From: Paracoccaceae bacterium
GTDB taxonomy: Bacteria; Pseudomonadota; Alphaproteobacteria; Rhodobacterales; Rhodobacteraceae
Reading direction: 5' to 3'
Assembly: GCA_028874915.1 (NCBI GenBank)
Contig: JAPPHA010000032.1
Span: forward strand, 192,664-256,663
DNA length: 64,000 bases
This document shows, piece by piece, positions 37,506 through 45,592 of this stretch. The notes below the pieces were generated by a model that searched no databases, was not told where the DNA came from, and saw nothing but the letters and a program-made list of their open reading frames with translations. Made by a program: the position numbers and the translations under genes. Within the stretch, counting starts at the first letter, position 1, and every line of letters starts with the position of its first letter.

Positions 37506-37916
37506 TCAGGCGCAGCCGCCTACCGTGACCGCGATCGAACGGGTGGCTTGCCGATAGCTGCCGTCGGCCAATTCCGCCACGGCGATGACCGTCTGGCTGC
37601 CGGCAAGCCGGATGCGGATGGCGGCAGCCGATGATGCCAGCCGTCCCAGGGAAAAGACGGCGACACCGGGGTACGGATTCCCGTCCGTGAAAAGCGCTAT
37701 GCGCCGGGCCGCCGCGGCCTCGACCCGGACCGGAACCGCGCCACCATTGTCGGCGATTTCAGGGATCAACAGGTTTACACCTCCGTCCAGAGGCGTCGCA
37801 CCCCCGGTGAACTCCGCGATGGCCTGCATGACACCGTTCTCGTTCCCGGCCGCACCTCCAGGGAGAAACGCGGCCGCGGCCGCCATCAACAAGACACACC
37901 TGCGTGTCATGGCCAT
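37506..37916 (-). CDS. soxY: sulfur carrier protein SoxY, with short C-terminal motif
   Basis: A 136-aa periplasmic protein. A Tat-like signal (MTRRCVLLMAAAAAFLPGG) is followed by IAEFTGGATPLDGGVNLLIPEIADNG, VPVRVEA and the C-terminal strand ending VTVGGCA. SoxY normally ends in GGCGG, where the Cys carries the sulfur substrate. Here the Cys is present but only Ala follows it, so the swinging arm is one residue shorter and lacks the terminal glycines. ATG 37916 is favoured by AGAGGAG upstream. It is the first gene of soxYZEF; soxXABCD are not in the window. Confidence 0.9.
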   Translation of the reverse strand: MAMTRRCVLLMAAAAAFLPGGAAGNENGVMQAIAEFTGGATPLDGGVNLLIPEIADNGGAVPVRVEAAAARRIALFTDGNPYPGVAVFSLGRLASSAAAIRIRLAGSQTVIAVAELADGSYRQATRSIAVTVGGCA

Positions 37917-38107
37917 GACGTCGTTCTCCTCTACTCCCGGGACGTGTTGGATATGGCGCTCCGAGGGCGGGCCCGTCAAGACCCCGCCGCCCGGAAACAC
38001 GCAACAAGGAAGGCGAACAGGAATTCCCGGCCGCGACGCGGCCCATTTCACTCGACTTTGTGCGCCACGTCCGACAAGGAAAGAGCCGGTCACCATACCA
38101 AGGTTGC

Positions 38108-38200
38108 AATTGTTGATTGACAACTCCCTTGCTCCCTCAAAAGATTATGCGAAACGCAGATCAGTAGGATCGAATGAAGGAATAACTGATCCTGTTTCCT
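38108..38200 (+). repeat. left copy of a direct repeat of about 92 bp (IS1634-type target duplication)
   Basis: Matches 42280-42372 with scattered differences: ATTGTTGATTGACAACTCCC, GCAGATCAGTAGGATCGAATG and GATCCTGTTT are shared. It abuts the left inverted end of the IS element. It contains a start codon at 38174 equivalent to that of the permease-SPFH gene, followed in frame by TAA at 38183, so it is a dead copy of that gene's promoter and first codons. Confidence 0.8.
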
Positions 38201-38351
38201 GACTTCGACGATTTTCGCTGGATTTTCGTTTCCGGGCCTTTCCACGCTCTGAATGGTTCCGATCTTTCATGAAATCGACCGGAAGCGTCCTTGTAGTGCC
38301 TGTCTGCACTTTGCCATTGGCCGATCCCGCGCCGGCCCCGATCGTCCCACC

Positions 38352-39308
38352 ATGTTCATCCGCGTCAAGACAACCCCGAACTCCCCAAGGAAATCGATCC
38401 GGATCGTCGAGTCCTTCCGCGAGGGCAAAAAGGTCCGCCAACGCATCGTTCGCCATGTCGGCATCGCCATGAATGCCGAAGAGGAAGGCGCACTCAGGCA
38501 ACTCGCCGAGCACATCAAGGCCCGGATGCTGCACAAGCGCCGTCCGCGCCTGTTTCCGCCCGAACAGGTGGCGGAGATGGCCATCGAGGCCTGACGCCGG
38601 AGCCGGGGGACGCCAGTCCCGGTCAAGGATCTGAGCCGCTTGCGCGAGGTGCACCGGATCATCACGGGCGTTCATGAGGTCTATGGCCGGATCTACCGGG
38701 ACCTCGGCCTTGACCGGGTGCTGCCGGCCGGCCGCCTGCGGATGTCGAACCGGGTCCTCAACCGCACGGTGATGGCCCACATCGCCAATCCCGACAGCAA
38801 GCAGGTCAGTGTCCGGCGTCTGGAGAAGGATTTCGGCGTGCATGTGCCGCTGGAGAAGGTCTACCGGATGATGGACCGGCTCGATGAGGCGGCCATTGCC
38901 GGGATGCGGGAGAGGGTTGGCGCCTACACCCGTTCGCTGTTTCCCGAGCCGATCGACCTGGTCCTGTTCGACTGCACGACGGTGGTCTTCGAATCCACCT
39001 ACGACGACACGTGGCGGTCATAAGGCTACAGCAAGGACGGCGAGGTCCAGGTCTTGCTGGCGCTGGCGGTGACACGCGGTGGCCTGCCACCGGGCTACGA
39101 AGTCTTTCCGGGCAACAGTTGGGAGGAGGACAGCTTCCTGTCGACGCCGCGCACGATGCATCCCGAGACGGCGCAGGCGGTGATTGTCGCCGATGCGGGC
39201 CTGTTCAGCCAGGACAATCTGGACGGTCTCGAGGCGCAGCGGCAGGAAGTCGCTGGCGAATTTCGGCGAGACCGTATCAACGGCGTTTTCAGGGCGAAGC
39301 GTCGGTAG
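38352..39308 (+). pseudogene. IS1634 family transposase, 5' part with two nonsense codons
   Basis: The frame from ATG 38352 gives FIRVKTTPNSPRKSIRIVES, typical of the family's N-terminus. TGA at 38592 interrupts it where Arg is usual. It continues in the same frame with HEVYGRIYRDLGLDRVLP, VSVRRLEKDFGVHVPLEKVYRMM, FPEPIDLVLFDCTTVVFEST, TAA at 39015, then YSKDGEVQVLLALAVTRGGLP and IVADAGLFSQDNLDGLEA. After about 39240 the similarity stops and unrelated sequence follows, marking the insertion point. Inactive. Confidence 0.85.
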
Positions 39309-39938
39309 TCTAGACGTCAAGCACTTCAGAAAAAGGGACGGGCCGGGCGACAGATCGGCCTACTGAATGTAGGATCGTGTCCTGAACAGGGCGACAGTGT
39401 TCGAAGTTTCGGAGGTGGGGACCGAGAGCGGAAAACTGCACAATTCATTGTAAAAAACAGAGATTCGGTTTCTCTGATAAGGTCTGTGCAGCACCATGGA
39501 ATGCATCAAGGGTGCGTCGGGTGTGTGAACCACGCGCCGAAGGGCGTCCAGATCGCGCTTCCTGACCGCTCAATCCGTCGAGCAATGAAATCCGTTGTGC
39601 AATCGGCATTTAGCCCGAGCGGCGCTTGAGCGGCAGCGCCCGCCGCGCACTTGCGGAGACAGTTCCCGAACCGTCGTGCGGCTTCCGGGCGGCACTATAG
39701 GAAGCACGAGATAACAGATCAATGCATGAAGGCGTGCGCGCCAGCAGCATCACTTGTTCGGCCCCACTGTCGGCGTCGGTGCGGGCTCGCGCGTTACCAC
39801 CGCGCCGCAGCGGTCGCCGCCCATGTTCCCGCAGCGTAGGGTCGGGCCGTGCACACATTACCGCTCCGCAGTATCGCCGCCCGTCGCGACGGCACGGCGG
39901 GCGATTGCGGCGTGTAACGTGGCGCGCTACAGTGAATC
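39309..39938. other. insert sequence upstream of the toxin-antitoxin module
   Basis: About 630 nt at the left of the nested insert. Open frames are short and unconvincing. The stretch just before 39939 presumably holds the promoter of higBA. No recognisable mobility gene explains how the insert arrived. Confidence 0.45.
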
Positions 39939-40206
39939 ATGAGGATCAAGCACAAGGGACTACGGGCGCTGCACGAACGCGACGACGCGGCTGCCTGCCG
40001 GCCTTGTGCCACGGCTTCGGCGTATCCTGTTCCGCCTGCAAGAGGCGACGCATCCGGGCAGCGCCGACGCGCCGGGCTTCCGACTGCATCCCCTCAAGGG
40101 CGACCACGCGGACCAGTGGAGCGTTCGCGTCTCGGGCAACTGGCGCGTGGTGTTCCGCTTCGAGGACGGCGAGGCCGTGGACGTGGACCTGATCGACTAT
40201 CACTGA
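39939..40206 (+). pseudogene. higB: HigB-type toxin, frameshifted
   Basis: The N-terminus MRIKHKGLRALHERDD lies in one frame from ATG 39939. The rest, RLPAGLVPRLRRILFRLQEA, APGFRLHPLKGDHADQWSV and RVSGNWRVVFRFEDGEAVDVDLIDYH, lies in the next frame, so one extra base near 39987 breaks the gene. The joined sequence (about 89 aa) matches the RelE/HigB host-inhibition-of-growth toxins, ribosome-dependent mRNases. The antitoxin gene follows 19 nt later. Loss of the toxin with retention of the antitoxin is a harmless end state. Confidence 0.8.
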
Positions 40207-40225
40207 CCGGAAAGGAGCGATGACG

Positions 40226-40540
40226 ATGAACGACATTGTGAGCGATCGCGTCGGGCCGATGCAGAACCCGCCGCACCTGGGCGAACTGATCCGCGAGAGC
40301 ATGGACGATGTGGGCTGGAACGTGACCGAGACGGCGGCGCGTCTCGGCTGCGAGCGCGGAACGCTGTCGCGCCTGCTGAACGGCAAGGCGGGGGTGTCGG
40401 CAAACATGGCGCTGGCGCTCGAGGATATGGGGCGGGGAACCGCCGAACACTGGATGCGCATGCAGGCGAGCTACGAGCTTGCGCAGGCGCGCCGGGACAG
40501 GATCGCCGCCGAACGGCGTGCCGGCACACTGCAGGCATGA
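40226..40540 (+). CDS. higA: HigA-type antitoxin (XRE family HTH)
   Basis: A 104-aa DNA-binding protein. PPHLGELIRESMDDVGWNVTETAARLGCERGTLSRLLNGKAGVS covers the helix-turn-helix (split here: residues about 15-59), followed by MALALEDMGRGTAEHWMRMQ, the HigA-family continuation. ATG 40226 has AAGGAG 8 nt upstream; the in-frame ATG 6 nt earlier is too close to it. It would neutralise HigB and repress its own promoter. The gene looks intact although higB is not. Confidence 0.9.
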   Translation: MNDIVSDRVGPMQNPPHLGELIRESMDDVGWNVTETAARLGCERGTLSRLLNGKAGVSANMALALEDMGRGTAEHWMRMQASYELAQARRDRIAAERRAGTLQA

Positions 40541-40655
40541 TCGACCCTCGCGCCAGCGCGGACGGTCGGGGCGCTATCCGGGCGGCGGTCCTTCATCGGC
40601 TTTCGGCCAATGGCAGGCCGTCGAGCGCGCGGCGCAGAGCGGGCGGGGCGGCCTG

Positions 40656-41177
40656 ATGCGCCTGTCGTGGAACGAGGTTCGTGCCCGCGCCGCTGCATTC
40701 GCCGATGAATGGCAAGACGCGGCCTACGAGAAGGGCGAGACGCAGAGCTTCTACAACGCTTTCTCCGACGTGTTCGGGGTGCGGCGTCGGAACGTCGCTC
40801 GCTATAAGGCGCATGTCGCGAAGCTCGACAACCGTTCGGGCTTCATCGACCTGTTCTGGCCGGGCGTGCTGCTCGTTGAGCACAAGAGCGCCGGGCGCGA
40901 TCTCGTCAATGCCTACGAACAGGCCGGGGAGTATTTCAACGCGCTGCCGGAACGCGAGCGCCCGCGCTTCATCCTGGTGAGCGACTTCCAGGCCTTCGAG
41001 CTTCACGATCTGGACGGGCAGGAAGCCATCGCCTTCCCGCTTGCGGGCCTGCCCGGGCATGTCGAGTCGTTCGGCTTCATCCTCGGGGTGCAGCGCCGGA
41101 CGTTCCGCGACCAGGACCCGGCCAACATCGAGGCCGCCGAGCTGGCAACGGCGGCGGTGCGGTCACGCTCACGGTGA
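40656..41177 (+). pseudogene. N-terminal fragment of an MmeI-like type IIG restriction-methylation protein
   Basis: A 173-codon frame from ATG 40656. It begins LSWNEVRARAAAFADEWQDAAYEKGETQSFYNAF and contains FIDLFWPGVLLVEHKSAGRDL and ERPRFILVSDFQAFELHDL. This is the nuclease-type N-terminal domain of large MmeI/class I SAM-dependent restriction-modification proteins (active-site region around the EHKS of LLVEHKSAG). Full proteins exceed 900 residues. Here the similarity stops near 41160 and the frame ends at 41177, so methylase and specificity domains are gone. Confidence 0.8.
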
Positions 41178-41536
41178 ATGCCGGTTTCCGCGATCGGCAC
41201 GGGGCCGGCGTGCAAGCGGATCGTTGTCAGGAGGACGCTCCGGGCCGGCAGTTGGCGCGACGGCGGGTCGGAGTTTCGGGCTTTGTCGGCGCCGCGATGC
41301 ATGCCGCACGGCCGGGTAAGGTCACCATGCCAAAACTATCAAATTGCTAGTTTTACGAAACAATTACCAACAGAAATAAAGCCATTCTTTGATGTTGAAA
41401 TCGGATTTCGCACTCAATTACTGTTCCTGCCAAAGGTTCGATTCCGGGGCCACTTGGCGACCTGCGGGAGCGGTCGCCGCGGCATGTGCGCCGGCGGAGA
41501 CGATCCTCAATATGAGCTGACACAAACCACCGAGGC
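41178..41536. other. junction region at the right of the nested insert
   Basis: About 360 nt, including a markedly AT-rich patch at 41335-41420. It joins the truncated restriction gene to the 3' half of the IS1634 transposase. No gene recognised. A TTCGATTCC block near 41439 looked like a tRNA T-loop, but its flanks do not pair. Confidence 0.45.
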
Positions 41537-42184
41537 GTGAAAAAGGGCAGCATGAAAATCTCCAAGACATTGGTGGTGTCATGGACTGCGAAACGGGCCC
41601 GCAAGGACGCCGATGACCGGCGCCGGGCGGTGGCGAAGCTGATCCGACGTCTCGGCAAGGGCGGCTACCACCGCTACGTCCGGGTTGTCGGCGACTCCCG
41701 CCCGGAGGTTGACGAGCAGAAGATCCATGCGGCCGGGCGCTGGGACGGGCTGCACGGTGTTGTCACCAACCTCAGGGGCATCGGTGCCCAGGACCTGTTC
41801 GATCGGTACCGTCAACTCTGGCAGGTTGAGGTGAGTTTCCGGATCACCAAATATGACCTGCGGGTACGGCCGGTGTTTCACCGGACCGACTGGCGCATCC
41901 GTGCCCATCTGGCCATTGCCTTCATGGCCTATGCCTGTGTGCGCCATCTGGCCTGGCGGGTGGCGCTTCAGAAACAGCCCCTGTCGCCACGGGTCATTCG
42001 CGAGGCGCTCAACGACCGGCAGTGCTCGGTGCTGCACGGTCCGGAGACCGGCAGGCGCTATGTCATTCCCTCAAGACCGAGTGCCGAGGCGAAGGCCATC
42101 TACGCCCCCCTCAGACTGGAGCTCTCGGCCCGCCCGTACGAGCTGGCTCGCGATGGCACGGAGATGAAATCCGGTCGAGCCTGA
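41537..42184 (+). pseudogene. IS1634 family transposase, 3' part
   Basis: Encodes the C-terminal part of the same transposase: VVSWTAKRARKDADDRRRAV, GRWDGLHGVVTNLRGIGAQDLFDRYRQLWQVEVSFRITK (here split over residues about 72-110, with the catalytic Glu region) and RPVFHRTDWRIRAHLAIAFMAY. It continues to the natural end. It is separated from the 5' part by the nested insert. The middle of the protein (about 100 residues before KRARKD) is not found on either side. Confidence 0.85.
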
Positions 42185-42279
42185 AGCAACCGCCGCCCAC
42201 CGGCGGCAGATGTAGTGCCTAACCCGAAATGAGAACCCTTGAAAATCAATGCGTTCCGCAAAAAGACGTCGAAGTCGAG

Positions 42280-42372
42280 AATTGTTGATTGACAACTCCC
42301 TTTGCTCCCACGAAAGATGACAGGAAATGCAGATCAGTAGGATCGAATGATGGAACAACTGATCCTGTTTTT
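42280..42372 (+). repeat. right copy of the direct repeat of about 92 bp, holding the live promoter and start of the permease-SPFH gene
   Basis: Begins 3-4 nt after the right tip of the IS element and runs into codon 9 of the downstream gene. It matches 38108-38200, including the inverted motif GTTGATTGACAAC (GTTG/CAAC arms), which is identical in both copies. Confidence 0.8.
42289..42318 (+). promoter_or_regulatory. candidate sigma70-type promoter of the permease-SPFH operon
   Basis: Consensus -35 TTGACA at 42289-42294, an 18-nt spacer, and a weak -10 AAAGAT at 42313-42318. The start codon is 29 nt further on. Both boxes also exist in the duplicated copy at 38108-38200. The -35 overlaps a GTTG/CAAC inverted repeat that could be an operator. 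Confidence 0.45.
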
Positions 42373-44689
42373 TGATTTTCTTTGGAATTCCTTTCTCCTG
42401 CTCGGGCCCATGCTGTTGCTTGGGCTTTTCCTTGCCGGTCTGATTCATGTGTTCATATCCCGGGACGCGGTCCTGAAGTACCTGCATCAGGACAGTCTGA
42501 AGTCAGTTTCGCTCAGTGCGGCATTTGGTGTGCCTGTACCGCTTTGCAGTTGCTCGGTCGTTCCCGTCGTAGCGGAAATGCGCCGCAAGGGGGCCTCGCG
42601 TTCCGCTTGCATGTCGTTTCTGATCACGGCACCCGAGACCGGGGCCGATTCAATTCTCGTCACCAACGCATTCTTCGGTCCGATTGCAGCTGTAGTTCGG
42701 CCGGTGATCAGTTTCATTACTGGGGTTATCGCTGGAATCTTTTGCATCGGCATGATTCGCGACAGCGATACGGACGTGCCAGAGCCAGGCGAAGACGGAG
42801 CCGACCATCACCATCATCATCATCATCACCACGACCACCACAACGGGCATGACCACGGCCATAGTCATGGCCACAAACCCCTCATTCCTGGCGATGACGA
42901 CTGCTACATCAGCCCGGGAACACTCAGGGCATTTTTCCTTTTGTGGATTGCGAAGTTTGGCGAAAGCATCGGCCGTATCAGGTCCATGACCTGGATAAAA
43001 CCAGATTTCTATCGCGAATTCAGACTCGTTACACCTGAACCACGGGCAGTCACCGGCGATTTCGGGCGTGACCTCAGTGGCTTGTCATTTGCGACTGTCT
43101 GTCGTCACATCCTGCGTTACGGATTTGTCGAAGTTGCCGACGATATACTCTTTGCCCTTCTGGTGGGTGTGGCGCTTGGCGGTCTCATTTTCCTGGCAAT
43201 TCCAAGCGATCTCATGAGCTACGAGCATGCGCGGTGGTTGTCCTATCCGGTGATGGTACTAGTCGGTATTCCGCTCTACATCTGCGCCTCAGCCAGCACG
43301 CCAATAGCTGCTGCCTTGGTCGCCAAGGGTTTCAGCCCAGGAGCAGCGCTCATATTCCTGATGACTGGCCCAGCGACCAATACCGGCACGATCGCCATTG
43401 TTGCCAGCCAGTTCGGCGCACGATTCGCTTCAGTTTATGTTGGTTCAGTCATTGCCGTAACCGTGGTCCTCGGAATAGTCATCGATCTGTTGTTGCTCAC
43501 ATTCGGACTGTCGCTAACCGTAAACTTGGGCGCTTCCGATTCACCGGCGATCGCGTTTTTGCAATGGACCGGCGCTCTCGGACTGTTCGCGCTCATGTTT
43601 TGGCGATTCCGCGCCGGAGCGTTGAAGAGCGGTTACGAGGACCTCCTCCTCAATCTGCGGTACTTTTCTGGCCCGGCAACGTCTTGGTGGTCCAGGATGA
43701 CAGGAAATGCGCCAATCAGAGGGCTCTTACGCCCCCGGACTCGGGCGGGCGCAACGGTCTGGACCACAGGGATTGCGGCGTTCTTGTTAAGTGGCTTCGT
43801 GGTCGTGAACCCCGCCGAAGTTGGGTTCGGACGCCTGTTCGGTGCCGTGGTCTGGCGGGACCTGCCGCCCGGCTTGCACTATCTGGCTCCTTGGCCCCTG
43901 GTCAAAGCCGACAAATGGCCGGTTAGGGAAGTCAAGACTCTCACGAGCGGCGATGCCCACGAGTATCTGACCGGCGACGTTAACCTAATGTCGATGTCAC
44001 TGAACGTCCAGTATCGGGTCAGCGATCCCTACACCTATCACTACCGCATTTCCAATCCGGAGCAGTTAATTGACGACAATATACGGCGGGAACTCCGGAA
44101 GTTTGTGGCGGGTCGCACGCTGGACAGCCTGTTGAATGTCGAACGCTCCGCCTTGCAGGACCACATTCGCCAAGTATTTGCAGACGAACTGTCTGGTGGT
44201 GACCGCATCCTTTTGGACGCAATCGAACTGGTCAAGGTTAATCTGCTGGCCGTAAATCCGGTCGGTGAGACCATGAACGCCTTCCGGGAAGTCTCAAGTT
44301 CGCAAGATGATCGAGAGCGAATCGTCGTCAACGCCCAGCGCCTGGCGGTCTCTTTGATTCCTCTGGCGCACGGCAATTCCGTCTTTGAAATTGAACAGGC
44401 CAAGGGGGAGGCGGTTCGGCGTTCGGTGTCTGCCGAAGCGGAAAGCAACGCACTTCGCCAAGTCGCGGATGCAGTCAGTGAAGCGCCGGACGTGTTGCGC
44501 AACATGCTCTGGCGCGAAAGACTGGAAGCATCACTTTCCGGCCGCAGCAAAATCGTGGTTCCGAATGACGGCGTCCTGAACAAGGTCGCACTGTGGAAGT
44601 CATCGAACGGTACTACGGCTCCGGGGGCGCAATTGCTCAATCGTTCCGATCACGACATTGCCGATTCAGCTGGAGGCAACCATGAGTAG
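42347..44689 (+). CDS. UPF0718/SO_0444-type metal permease fused to an SPFH (HflK-like) domain
   Basis: A 780-aa two-part membrane protein. Residues 1-450 are a permease with about 8-10 TM helices. It has the motif GVPVPLCSCSVVPV (61-74, Cys pair), a second-repeat motif MTGPATNTGTIAIV (339-352) and, between halves, a cytoplasmic or periplasmic loop with nine consecutive His plus more HD/HG pairs (153-177). Such permeases export Cu/Zn or organoarsenicals in known families. Residues 470-487 form another TM helix followed by an SPFH/Band-7 domain (488-760: NPAEVGFGRLFGAVV, LPPGLHYLAPWP, LMSMSLNVQYRVSDPYTYHY). It overlaps the next gene by 8 nt. The frame is continuous and both halves look complete, so the fusion is real rather than an error. 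Function is inferred. Confidence 0.9.
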   Translation: MMEQLILFFDFLWNSFLLLGPMLLLGLFLAGLIHVFISRDAVLKYLHQDSLKSVSLSAAFGVPVPLCSCSVVPVVAEMRRKGASRSACMSFLITAPETGADSILVTNAFFGPIAAVVRPVISFITGVIAGIFCIGMIRDSDTDVPEPGEDGADHHHHHHHHHDHHNGHDHGHSHGHKPLIPGDDDCYISPGTLRAFFLLWIAKFGESIGRIRSMTWIKPDFYREFRLVTPEPRAVTGDFGRDLSGLSFATVCRHILRYGFVEVADDILFALLVGVALGGLIFLAIPSDLMSYEHARWLSYPVMVLVGIPLYICASASTPIAAALVAKGFSPGAALIFLMTGPATNTGTIAIVASQFGARFASVYVGSVIAVTVVLGIVIDLLLLTFGLSLTVNLGASDSPAIAFLQWTGALGLFALMFWRFRAGALKSGYEDLLLNLRYFSGPATSWWSRMTGNAPIRGLLRPRTRAGATVWTTGIAAFLLSGFVVVNPAEVGFGRLFGAVVWRDLPPGLHYLAPWPLVKADKWPVREVKTLTSGDAHEYLTGDVNLMSMSLNVQYRVSDPYTYHYRISNPEQLIDDNIRRELRKFVAGRTLDSLLNVERSALQDHIRQVFADELSGGDRILLDAIELVKVNLLAVNPVGETMNAFREVSSSQDDRERIVVNAQRLAVSLIPLAHGNSVFEIEQAKGEAVRRSVSAEAESNALRQVADAVSEAPDVLRNMLWRERLEASLSGRSKIVVPNDGVLNKVALWKSSNGTTAPGAQLLNRSDHDIADSAGGNHE

Positions 44690-45581
44690 AGGCAAAAAAT
44701 TTGCGTCATTAGTGGCGATATTTCTGGCTGGCTTACTCATCTACGATATTCATTTCGTGATAGATGAATCGGAACAGGGCGTATTGACAAATTTTGGCAA
44801 GGTCGCTCCACCGGTCAAGAAACCCGGATTACATTTCAAGTTTCCGACGCCCATCGCTCGCGTTTACAAGATCGACCGGCGCGCACGGCCCCTGACCAAT
44901 CTTCAGCAAGAACTGATCACCGAGGATCAGAAGAACGTCCTGGTCAACGGTTATCTGTTGTGGCGCGTCGCTGACCCAATCCGTTATGTGGAAGCCATTC
45001 GCACCGAAGCGAATGCCGTTGCGCGACTGAGCGACCTCTACAGGTCCGCCGCAGGCATCCTCGTCAGCAACAGGTCACGCGACGCCTTTGTCAGCCTTGG
45101 GCTCGAGCACCAGGATCTGGCTGAAACCGGGCAGGACCTGCTCGAACAGATCAGGCCGGTTGCCGCCGCCGATTATGGAATCGAGGTCATCAAGGCGGGG
45201 TTGGTCGAGTACACATTGCCGGCCGCAAACCGGCCTAGCGTCATCAAGCGCATGATTTCCGAAAGGGCCCGCATCGCTGCACGCTATCGGAGCGAAGGCG
45301 AGGAACGGGCGATCGGAATCGAGGCATTCGCAATTAACGAACATGAGAAGATTATGGCTGCCGCGCACGCCGAGGCCACAACCATCCTCGGTCAGGCCGA
45401 AGCCGAAGCTCTAAAAACGCTTGCTGAAGCCTACCGGCAGGATCCGGAATTCTACAAATTCGTTAGGGCGCTTGACAGTTATGACGCGATTATCGACCAA
45501 AATACGACGTTGATGTTGCCTTCCGATTCAGAGCTGTTCAGGTATCTTGATGAAATCGAAGTCCCCGGATCTTCGGAATAG
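44682..45581 (+). CDS. SPFH membrane protein, HflC-like
   Basis: A 299-aa protein with one N-terminal TM helix (residues about 8-25) and an SPFH/Band-7 domain: IDESEQGVLTNFGKVAPPVKKPGLHFKFPTP (split over 27-57), DRRARPLTNLQQELITEDQK and LVNGYLLWRVADPIRYVEAI. A coiled-coil C-terminus follows (RARIAARYRSEGEERAIG, AEATTILGQAEAEALKTLAEAY), as in HflC. HflK/HflC form a large membrane cage regulating FtsH. This paralogue is tied to the permease instead. GGAGG lies 5 nt before ATG 44682, within the 3' end of the preceding gene. Confidence 0.92.
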   Translation: MSRGKKFASLVAIFLAGLLIYDIHFVIDESEQGVLTNFGKVAPPVKKPGLHFKFPTPIARVYKIDRRARPLTNLQQELITEDQKNVLVNGYLLWRVADPIRYVEAIRTEANAVARLSDLYRSAAGILVSNRSRDAFVSLGLEHQDLAETGQDLLEQIRPVAAADYGIEVIKAGLVEYTLPAANRPSVIKRMISERARIAARYRSEGEERAIGIEAFAINEHEKIMAAAHAEATTILGQAEAEALKTLAEAYRQDPEFYKFVRALDSYDAIIDQNTTLMLPSDSELFRYLDEIEVPGSSE

Positions 45582-45592
45582 GGACGGGAACG

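Larger units (their letters stand above)
38201..42276 (+). mobile_element. IS1634-family element, interrupted by a nested insertion
   Basis: The left tip GACTTCGACGATTTTCGC (38201) is mirrored at the right tip, whose complement reads GACTTCGACGTCTTTTTGC from 42276. The element contains the two halves of an IS1634-type transposase on the plus strand (38352-39308 and 41537-42184), separated by an insert of about 2.2 kb with higBA and a truncated restriction gene. Without the insert it would be about 1.8 kb, normal for the family. It is flanked by a direct repeat of about 92 bp, in line with the long, variable target duplications reported for IS1634. Confidence 0.8.

Noticed and set aside
41430..41460. 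possible tRNA 3' half (TTCGATTCC block)
   Set aside because: The flanking bases do not form a T-stem and no acceptor or anticodon arm can be drawn.
38288..42222. TGTAGTGCCT near both sides of the IS1634 element as its terminal repeats
   Set aside because: Both copies are in the same orientation and inside the element. The true ends are the inverted GACTTCGACG tips adjoining the long direct repeats.
42828..42880. His-rich codons in the permease gene as a microsatellite artefact or engineered tag
   Set aside because: The run mixes CAC and CAT, continues into varied HD/HG/HS pairs, and sits in the inter-repeat loop where such permeases commonly carry metal-binding stretches.
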